DNA of 7,634 nucleotides, from NCBI GenBank assembly GCA_964388085.1, contig CAYLZW010000277.1:1-7634 (forward strand). Direction: 5' to 3'. Positions 1 to 5,063 of the stretch are shown in pieces. A program made the position numbers and the translations under genes. The stretch comes from CAYLZW01 sp964388085 (GTDB lineage Bacteria; Myxococcota; UBA727; CAYLZW01). Numbering within the stretch: the first letter of the stretch is position 1; each line of letters begins with the position of its first letter. The notes beneath the pieces are model-generated. The model searched no databases. It was given only the letters and a program-made list of their open reading frames with translations, and was not told the DNA's origin.

Positions 1-2263
1 CGTAGACGTCGAAGTAGCCGCCGATGCCGCCGCGCGGGTGGTTCACCTGCACGATGACGTCGGCGAGCGTCTTCTCGCAGTCCGCGCCGCTGCACGAGGG
101 ATCGACCTGCTGCTCGCGACCGAGCGCGCGCAGCCCGTCGAAGATCACCTGCGGATCCTCGCCCGCCCAGTTGAAGGAGCCGTACGTGCGCGAGGCGATG
201 GTGCCCGCGTAGCTGCCGTCGCCCTGGCGCACGGGCACGCCCTCGTCGAAGCGCAGCGGGAAGCCGTTGTAGTGCCCGCGATCGAGCGTCGAGAGCTCGA
301 GGCCGACGGCGGAATTGAGCCAACGCTCGAGGCCGTGGCGCAGGATGGTCGGCTTGTAGTCGGCGATGAAGTTGTGGTCGGTGGCGACCGCGTACTCGAG
401 GCCCTCCCCGACGTAGGCGGCCACGCGGCTGTCGAGGTCCGCGAAGCTGTCGAGGCTGTAGATGCTGTGCAGGTGGAAGTCGGCGGCGACGTAGCCGGCC
501 GTGTCCACGACGTGGTCGATGCTGGCGAACAGCGTCCGCTGCGCGCCCGGCGTCAAGGTGACCTCGCCCTCGAAGCGCGTGTACTCGGGCCCGCGGCTGA
601 CGAACACCTGATAGCGACCGGGGCGCGCCGTGAGGGTCAGCGTGCCGTCGTCGGTGTAGTCGAACGCCTCGATGTAGCGGCGGCTGTCCGGATCGTCCGC
701 CTCGTCGGGGACGAGGTCCGAATAGCGCCAGTGCTGACCGAGCGAGAGGTCGAACAGGAAGTCGCGCGTGTCCTCGCCTACATGCTCGGCGCCGTAGCGG
801 CCGACCAGCACGACCTTGGCGGGCACGAGGCCGACGCCCGGCTGCGTCACCGTGACGACGACGCTGGCGGGCGCGTTCACCTGCAGCTCCACGAAGCTCC
901 TCTCGCCCGCGCGCACGACGACGGTGACCGGCCCTGGGAGCGCGCGCCCCTCGACGTGGGCGACGGCGCGGTAGCGGCCCGGCGGCACGCGCGCGCGGAA
1001 GCGCCCGTCGCTGCCCGTCTCGGCCTGCGTGATCTTCTTGCCGCGCTCGTCGATGAGCACGATGGACGCGTCCGCGACGACGACGCCGGTCTGGTCTTCG
1101 CGCAGGCGGCCCTCGACGAGGCCGGTGTCTTTGCCGAGCAGCGCGAAGGCCACGTCGGACACGCTGGCCACGTCGCCATGTCCGACGATGAAGTAGCGCT
1201 TGAAGGTGAGCTCGTCGGGGCCGCCGGGGGCGTTGTCGTTCGGCGCGAGCGCGGGCGGCTGCACGTAGAACATGCCCGTGAAGGCCGACGCGACGAAGGG
1301 GACGTGCAGCGAGTGCGCCTCGGCTCCCTCGAACTGGCCCGTGGAGACGGCGTAGTTGTGCTGCGGGTCTTCGCTCGGCGCCGCGACGATGCCGTAGCTG
1401 ACGTCGGGGCCGCTCACGGCGACGTAGTCGACGACGAGGCCGGGCACGGCGGGCAGCTCATAGCCGCGCTGGTACTCGCGCTCGAGCCGGTAGCGCAGGT
1501 CGAAGCCCGCGTCGTGCGGCACGAACACGTGGTTGCCGCCGCCGAACAGGGCGATGTCGCCGACCGGCGTCGGCAGCGGCGCGCCGAGCAGGCGCTCGCC
1601 GCCGTCCCAGCGCAGCTCGCGCGGCGGGAAGGTGACGTTCTGCACCGTGGTCTCGATCTCGACGTAGCGCACGCCCGGCTTGATGCGGTAGCGCGTCGTG
1701 AACAGGATGGCCGGATCGTCGCGGTCGTCGTCGAGCAGCACCTCGTTGGCCACCTGCGTCATGGCGAGGAAGTCGTTCCCGTAGCCACGCACGACGAGGA
1801 CCGCCTCCTCCCCGTCGCTGCCGTCGCGCTCCACCTCGAGCGCGGGCAGGCGCGCGTTGCCGTCCGCGTTCGGGTCCTGCACCTCGGTGGGCTCGACCGC
1901 CTCGACGAACATGGCGGGGAACATCTCGCCGAAGTTGTCCTTGCCGTTGCCGCCGCGCGAGTCACCTGGGCCGCTCTCGGCGCGCACGAGATCGGCGTCG
2001 ATGAGCGAGCCGCCGAACACGCCGAAGCCGCGCGAGAAGCCGGCGTCCTGCACGATGAGGCGAATCTCGTCGTTCTCGAGCAGGAAGTCGCCGAGCTCAC
2101 CGAGGGCGCGCGGGCCGCCGATGAGCTCCTGGCGCGCGTCGATGCGCTTGGCGAGCAGCCGGCCGCGCGGGGGCGTGCACGAGCTCTGCAGCGCGGACGC
2201 GAGCGCGGCGATCGAGGCGAGGACGACGACGGCCAGCGTCGTGCGGCGCTTGTGGTTGTTCAT
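1..2263 (-). CDS. CehA/McbA-family PHP metallohydrolase, probable lipoprotein (3' end outside window)
   Basis: The 754 codons visible start at ATG 2263-2261 and contain no stop; the C-terminus lies beyond base 1. The N-terminus MNNHKRRTTLAVVVLASIAA is an export signal, with Cys29 (ALQSSC) a possible lipidation site, though Gln at -3 makes the lipobox poor. Residues about 30-350 are a beta-rich domain beginning GGPRALGELGDFLLEND. Residues about 381-455 look like a carboxypeptidase-regulatory (Ig-like) domain (VEGRL...GSDGRFRARVPPGRYRA), followed by a second beta-rich segment. From about 590 a PHP metal-site fold appears: DFHLHS (H597, H599), TDHN (D629, H630), GLELST (E656), GHYNGF (H664) and VNHPRGG (H742). 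These match the metal-binding pattern of the CehA/McbA hydrolases, named after carbaryl hydrolase. The true substrate cannot be told from sequence and could be a phosphoester or amide. The gene lies 22 nt after the upstream lipoprotein gene and is probably cotranscribed with it. The family call is firm; activity is inferred. Confidence 0.88.
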   Translation of the reverse strand, partial: MNNHKRRTTLAVVVLASIAALASALQSSCTPPRGRLLAKRIDARQELIGGPRALGELGDFLLENDEIRLIVQDAGFSRGFGVFGGSLIDADLVRAESGPGDSRGGNGKDNFGEMFPAMFVEAVEPTEVQDPNADGNARLPALEVERDGSDGEEAVLVVRGYGNDFLAMTQVANEVLLDDDRDDPAILFTTRYRIKPGVRYVEIETTVQNVTFPPRELRWDGGERLLGAPLPTPVGDIALFGGGNHVFVPHDAGFDLRYRLEREYQRGYELPAVPGLVVDYVAVSGPDVSYGIVAAPSEDPQHNYAVSTGQFEGAEAHSLHVPFVASAFTGMFYVQPPALAPNDNAPGGPDELTFKRYFIVGHGDVASVSDVAFALLGKDTGLVEGRLREDQTGVVVADASIVLIDERGKKITQAETGSDGRFRARVPPGRYRAVAHVEGRALPGPVTVVVRAGERSFVELQVNAPASVVVTVTQPGVGLVPAKVVLVGRYGAEHVGEDTRDFLFDLSLGQHWRYSDLVPDEADDPDSRRYIEAFDYTDDGTLTLTARPGRYQVFVSRGPEYTRFEGEVTLTPGAQRTLFASIDHVVDTAGYVAADFHLHSIYSLDSFADLDSRVAAYVGEGLEYAVATDHNFIADYKPTILRHGLERWLNSAVGLELSTLDRGHYNGFPLRFDEGVPVRQGDGSYAGTIASRTYGSFNWAGEDPQVIFDGLRALGREQQVDPSCSGADCEKTLADVIVQVNHPRGGIGGYFDVY

Positions 2264-2285
2264 GTCGGCGAGCCGCCCTTCGACG

Positions 2286-2786
2286 CTAGAAAATACAGTC
2301 GTAGACGCGGCCCTCGGTCTCGAGCGCCGCCTTGTCGCGCGCCTTCTTGACCGCGCGCAGGCTCTCCTTGATGCGCTCGCAGACGAAGTCGCGCGCGTCG
2401 TTGAGCGTGGCGCGCTCCGAGCGCTCGAGGCCCTGATCCTCCGCCGTGGCGCGCAGCACCTCGAGCCACTCGCCGCGCTCGCGGCAGGCGTACGTCGTCA
2501 GATCGGTCGCGACGCCCTCGCGAGCCTCGGGCGCCTTGGCCTCCTTGAGCTGTCCGACGAGGGCGTTGCAGACGTAAGCGCGCACGTCCTCGATGGTGGC
2601 GCTCTCGGCGTTCGCCATGCCGAGGCCGCGCGCCTTGGTGCGGGTCTTGGCCTCAATCTCGTTGATCGTGGTCTCGATCTCCTGGCGGATCTGGAGGTTC
2701 TTCACCTGCTCGGGGCTCTTCTCATCGGAGCAGCCCGCGGCAGCGAGCGCCAGCAGGAGCGGGGCGACGAGCAACGACGATCTCAT
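2286..2786 (-). CDS. Small lipoprotein with two tandem Cys-containing repeats, function unknown
   Basis: This encodes 166 residues. The ATG at 2786 is chosen because AGGAG lies 8 nt upstream and it opens a classic lipoprotein signal, MRSSLLVAPLLLALAAAGC, with Cys19 as lipidation site; an open frame runs further upstream to 2939 but would bury the signal. After the anchor the protein is charged and probably helical. Residues about 52-101 and 115-164 are two copies of one unit at an exact 63-residue offset: ATIEDVRAYVC against ATLNDARDFVC, and TYAC against VYDC. In each copy the two Cys are 28 residues apart (73/101 and 136/164), so one disulfide per repeat, or cross-repeat pairing, is plausible in an oxidising compartment. 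I recognise no family. The PHP lipoprotein gene begins 22 nt downstream, suggesting a two-gene operon of envelope proteins; a structural or accessory role is only a guess. Confidence 0.75.
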   Translation of the reverse strand: MRSSLLVAPLLLALAAAGCSDEKSPEQVKNLQIRQEIETTINEIEAKTRTKARGLGMANAESATIEDVRAYVCNALVGQLKEAKAPEAREGVATDLTTYACRERGEWLEVLRATAEDQGLERSERATLNDARDFVCERIKESLRAVKKARDKAALETEGRVYDCIF

Positions 2787-2940
2787 GACATGGGCTCCTG
2801 TTCGCGCGCGAGCGCAGCGGCGGGCGGAAGGATGCATCGCGAAGCGACGCTCTGACAAACCCTCTGTCCCCGCGCGGCGCTTGCAGCGGTCGCCGCGCCG
2901 CCCGGACAAACGCGCGCCGGAGGGGTCACCTCCGCTCACT

Positions 2941-2981
2941 CGTCGTCACCCGGCCCGACATGGGAATGTCTCGTGACGACG
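2941..2981. repeat. Nested inverted repeat, 9-bp outer and 5-bp inner arms
   Basis: CGTCGTCAC (2941-2949) is the perfect reverse complement of GTGACGACG (2973-2981). Between them GACAT (2957-2961) and ATGTC (2966-2970) form a second perfect stem around a GGGA tetraloop. As RNA this would be a two-tier hairpin with an asymmetric 7/2-nt internal loop; as DNA it could be a dyad operator for either divergent neighbour. No U-run follows on either strand, so it is not a standard intrinsic terminator. The arms are seen; the function is not known. Confidence 0.5.
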
Positions 2982-3024
2982 CACAAGACGCCTGCGTTTG
3001 GGCTGCGCCTGGTTCATCGGTACC

Positions 3025-3056
3025 GTGATCAGCGCGCGCTCGACCGCGCGAGTCAC
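3025..3056 (+). promoter_or_regulatory. Stem-loop directly upstream of the small ORF ribosome site
   Basis: GTGA (3025-3028) pairs with TCAC (3053-3056), and inside it CGCGCG (3033-3038) pairs with CGCGCG (3045-3050) around a 6-nt loop. The structure ends 2 nt before the GGGAGG ribosome site (3059-3064) of the 45-codon ORF. The overlapping 8-bp palindrome CGGTACCG (3018-3025) adds to the symmetry. If transcribed, the hairpin would flank the ribosome site rather than cover it. The stem is GC repeats and could be chance. Confidence 0.3.
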
Positions 3057-3072
3057 AGGGAGGGAACGGACC

Positions 3073-3210
3073 ATGGCCTTCATCTCGATGCTCTTCCAGC
3101 TGCTGTCTCGCTTCCACTTCGACCTGTCCCCCGCGCTCTCGCGCGCGGACGACGACACGCTGCTCAAACGTGATGTCGTCAGCCGCTGCGGCGACCACTG
3201 CGCCGAGTAG
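3073..3210 (+). CDS. Possible 45-residue small protein, unknown
   Basis: The ATG at 3073 is preceded by GGGAGG with 9 nt spacing, one of the best ribosome sites in the window, and the frame ends at TAG 3208-3210. Forty-one of 45 codons end in G or C, as in the real genes around it. The N-terminus MAFISMLFQLLSRFHFDL is a short amphipathic or membrane-seeking segment. It is followed by an acidic patch (RADDDT) and a tail with two Cys, SRCGDHCAE. The same frame runs upstream to an ATG at 2998, but that start has no ribosome site and would pass through the stem-loop. I recognise no family. A small membrane peptide or a peptide precursor are possibilities, with no modifying enzyme or immunity gene next to it to support the latter. 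It converges on the asparaginase-like gene with an 18-nt gap. Confidence 0.45.
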   Translation: MAFISMLFQLLSRFHFDLSPALSRADDDTLLKRDVVSRCGDHCAE

Positions 3211-3227
3211 GCGCGGGCAGCACGCGC
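3211..3227. terminator. Weak hairpin between convergent genes
   Basis: GCGCG (3211-3215) and CGCGC (3223-3227) form a 5-bp stem with a 7-nt loop, filling the 18 nt between the two convergent stop codons. The position suits a shared terminator. The stem is short and no T-run follows on either strand, so Rho-dependent termination is at least as likely. Confidence 0.2.
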
Positions 3228-3228
3228 G

Positions 3229-3741
3229 TCAGGATTCAGAGCGACGGAAGGAGCCGCGCTCTGGATCCTTGATGACGCCGGGGAAGGTCAGGATCTGGTT
3301 GTGGATGGCGAGGTGCACGCCCTTTGGCAGTAGCTGAACGGCGAGCAGCGCCTCGGTGAGGTTCTGCAACGCGTCCGTGCTGCGCAGCTCGTAGGGGCGC
3401 ATGGCGCCGGTCAGCACGACGGGGGCCGCCGGCACGCCGCGCGCGAGCACGCGCTCGCCGCTCTTCGCCAGCCGATCGGTGCCGTGCACGATGACGACGC
3501 CATCGCTGACGTGCGCCTCCTTGTGCGCCCACTCGGCGATGAGCTCGTGGTCGGCCTCGTCCATCTCGAGGCTGTCTTTGTTCATGAGCGCGACCCGCCG
3601 CAGCTCCACGCCGCGCAGCTCGAGCCGCGACAGCATGACGTCGAGCACGCTCAAGCGGTTCGCGAGCACCCCTGAGAGCGCGTCGTAGGTCTTCTCGATG
3701 GTGCCGCCGGTGGACAGGAGGACGATCTGCTTCTTCGCCAT
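3229..3741 (-). CDS. Short single-domain asparaginase-like protein
   Basis: This encodes 170 residues; the ATG at 3741 has AGGAG 6 nt upstream. It matches only the N-terminal domain of bacterial L-asparaginases, which are normally about 330 residues and convert asparagine to aspartate and ammonia. The visible active-site elements are STGGTIEK (nucleophile position Thr14), Tyr19 in the flexible-loop region, KDS (55-57) as substrate-binding loop, HGTDR (Thr88, Asp89), GAMRP (112-116) and Lys158, which aligns with the triad Lys of E. coli AnsB. The catalytic set therefore looks complete, but Arg90 replaces the usual Thr of HGTDT. No signal peptide is seen, so it is cytoplasmic. The sequence downstream of the stop shows no C-terminal-domain remnant, so this is a compact family member, not a recent truncation. 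Short stand-alone versions are known as asparaginase-domain proteins; substrate and activity are not established by sequence. Confidence 0.85.
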   Translation of the reverse strand: MAKKQIVLLSTGGTIEKTYDALSGVLANRLSVLDVMLSRLELRGVELRRVALMNKDSLEMDEADHELIAEWAHKEAHVSDGVVIVHGTDRLAKSGERVLARGVPAAPVVLTGAMRPYELRSTDALQNLTEALLAVQLLPKGVHLAIHNQILTFPGVIKDPERGSFRRSES

Positions 3742-3766
3742 GGCTCGCTCCTATAGCGCTCCGCGC

Positions 3767-3798
3767 CGGGCGGGGCACCCGAGAGCGTGCCCCGCCCG
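3767..3798. repeat. Perfect 12-bp inverted repeat in a divergent spacer
   Basis: CGGGCGGGGCAC (3767-3778) and GTGCCCCGCCCG (3787-3798) are exact reverse complements separated by 8 nt (3779-3786). The element sits in the 101-nt gap between the asparaginase-like gene (-, start 3741) and the unknown gene (+, start 3843), 25 nt from the first and 44 nt from the second start codon. It could be an operator for a dimeric regulator controlling both directions, or a leader hairpin. It is not a terminator for either neighbour, since both genes point away from it. Confidence 0.6.
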
Positions 3799-3842
3799 CT
3801 ATGCTGCCGCCGGCCCGAGCGGGCGCTTTCGCGAGGCAAGGC

Positions 3843-5030
3843 GTGACCATCCGAAAAGGTCCCCCGGTGCGGGACGGCAACCACGCGGCGCGCGACTTCC
3901 AGCGCGGGCTACAGACCAAGAACATCGTCAAGGGCGCGGCGGGCGGCGCGCGCGGCGTCGACTACCAGGACCATGACGCCGAGTACCTCGAGCGGCGCGA
4001 CTCGAGCGCCGCCCAGAACGCGAAGCAGTCGCGGCTGACGGCCAAGACGCAGCAGAGCCAGCAGAAGGAGCAGCTGCGCGCGGTGCAGAAGGAGCAGGCC
4101 GCGAACGCCGCTGGCCCCGCGGCGGGCACGCCGAGCGCGCCCGACGACCAGTTCGATCCGCGCAAGGTCGTGAACCAGAACGCGCTGCAGAAGGAGACCC
4201 CCGAGCAGAAGAAGCAGCGGCTCGAGGCGGAGCGCATCAAGAAGAAGATCCTCGATCCGAGCCTCGACGACGACGACGACGACCCTGGCGACGACGACGA
4301 GGCGGCCGCGCCCGACGATGAGCGCAGCGAGGACAGCGCGGACCCGGGCGAGCCGGCCGTGTTCTCCGACGCGCGCGTCGATCGCCTGCTGCGCAAGGCC
4401 TCCGCCGACGTCGTGGCGCGCTTGTTGGACGACCCCGAGGTGGAGCTGCGCCTGTACGGCACGCTCGCGGTCCGAGACGGCGAAGGCATGCGCGCGGCGT
4501 TCAAGACGCCGCTGCGGGTGGCGCGTCATCTGAACGTGCTCGCGCGCCGCATCAGCGACGGTGACGAAGGCAGAGCGGCCGCCGTGCACGCCGTCGCCGA
4601 CGCCATCCTCGCGCTCGGCTCGGGCTTTGGGCGGCGCGTGCTGTCGAGCTTTCAGACCGGCGTCGGCATCGGCGAGATCTATCCCCTCGAGGTGATGGAG
4701 GACATCGCGCTCAGGAGCCCGCACTTTCTGCCGCACCTGCGCCTCACGCGCTTTCTCTCCGACGACGCGCTCGCGAGCCGCGCGGGTGAGCCGCTGTTGG
4801 TGCGCTGTGATCCCGCGCTGAAGATCACCGCGTTCGCGCTCAAAGGAGGCGGACAGCCGGGCTACGCTTTCGAGCCGGGGCAAGAACCGGGCTGCTTCTC
4901 TTTGTTGATCGACAGCGCCGGGCGCTATCGCCTGCTGCTGCTCGGGGTGGACGCGTCAAAGAACGAGTCCTTGCAGGAGGTGCGCGTGCACGTGTCGCCG
5001 GCGCGCGCGGGTCCATCGGACGGGGGATGA
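3843..5030 (+). CDS. Unrecognised cytoplasmic protein with acidic low-complexity middle, upstream of transpeptidase gene
   Basis: This encodes 395 residues from GTG 3843, chosen over the in-frame ATG 3801 because GAGG lies 6 nt upstream of the GTG, while the ATG has no ribosome site and abuts the right arm of the inverted repeat. I do not recognise a family. The N-terminus is basic with no signal peptide (VTIRKGPPVRDG). Residues about 46-90 are rich in Gln, Lys and Glu and may form a coiled coil; residues about 114-137 are another charged helix (EQKKQRLEAERIKKK). Residues 138-171 are strongly acidic, with six Asp in a row (142-147). Residues 173-395 look globular: a helical part (VDRLLRKASADVVARLL) and a beta-rich end (LLVRCDPALKITAFALKG, YRLLLLGVDA). 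It is 33 nt upstream of the penicillin-binding gene on the same strand, so a role linked to cell-wall synthesis is possible by context only. Confidence 0.8.
   Translation: MTIRKGPPVRDGNHAARDFQRGLQTKNIVKGAAGGARGVDYQDHDAEYLERRDSSAAQNAKQSRLTAKTQQSQQKEQLRAVQKEQAANAAGPAAGTPSAPDDQFDPRKVVNQNALQKETPEQKKQRLEAERIKKKILDPSLDDDDDDPGDDDEAAAPDDERSEDSADPGEPAVFSDARVDRLLRKASADVVARLLDDPEVELRLYGTLAVRDGEGMRAAFKTPLRVARHLNVLARRISDGDEGRAAAVHAVADAILALGSGFGRRVLSSFQTGVGIGEIYPLEVMEDIALRSPHFLPHLRLTRFLSDDALASRAGEPLLVRCDPALKITAFALKGGGQPGYAFEPGQEPGCFSLLIDSAGRYRLLLLGVDASKNESLQEVRVHVSPARAGPSDGG
4266..4283 (+). repeat. (GAC)6 trinucleotide run coding poly-Asp
   Basis: Six perfect GAC codons give Asp142-147 of the unknown protein, followed shortly by GACGACGAC. 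The tract is in frame, so unit changes would alter the length of an acidic linker without a frameshift. It explains part of the long stop-free antisense frame here. Confidence 0.8.
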
Positions 5031-5063
5031 GACGACGTGGCCTCGTCTGCTATTAGGCGAGCA

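Larger units (their letters stand above)
2787..3072. other. Non-coding spacer rich in inverted repeats
   Basis: This 286-nt spacer lies between the divergent lipoprotein gene (-) and the 45-codon ORF (+). No frame here has a ribosome site, a recognisable protein, or continuity with a neighbour. It holds several dyads: an 8-bp arm pair at 2872-2879/2891-2898, GGAGG/CCTCC at 2919-2923/2929-2933, the nested dyad at 2941-2981 and a stem next to the ribosome site at 3025-3056. Promoter candidates are weak: TTGTCA on the - strand (2858-2853) without a good -10, and TTGGGC-17 nt-TACCGT on the + strand (2998-3026). At this GC content short dyads are expected by chance, so only the nested 2941-2981 element stands out. 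Confidence 0.5.

Noticed and set aside
38..2350. A 770-codon open frame on the + strand
   Set aside because: It is codon-for-codon the reverse complement of the PHP lipoprotein frame. It stays open because that gene avoids TTA, CTA and TCA codons. Its protein is an Arg/Ala/Val/Glu-rich low-complexity string without motifs, whereas the - strand frame has a signal peptide and all PHP motifs.
2853..2858. TTGTCA on the - strand as -35 for the small lipoprotein gene
   Set aside because: No acceptable -10 lies 16-18 nt downstream (best is TGCATC, two matches).
2998..3026. TTGGGC-17 nt-TACCGT as a promoter for the 45-codon ORF
   Set aside because: The spacing is right, but each hexamer matches consensus at only three of six bases, which is expected by chance.
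2926..3198. A 90-codon - strand frame that might be a lost C-terminal domain of the asparaginase
   Set aside because: It has no asparaginase C-domain motifs, no ribosome site, and Arg/Glu-rich shadow composition.
3909..4883. A 324-codon open frame on the - strand
   Set aside because: It is the antisense shadow of the unknown + strand gene; the product is Arg/Leu/Val/Ala-rich, has no ribosome site, and its Leu/Val-rich middle is just the complement of the poly-Asp/Glu and Gln/Lys tracts.
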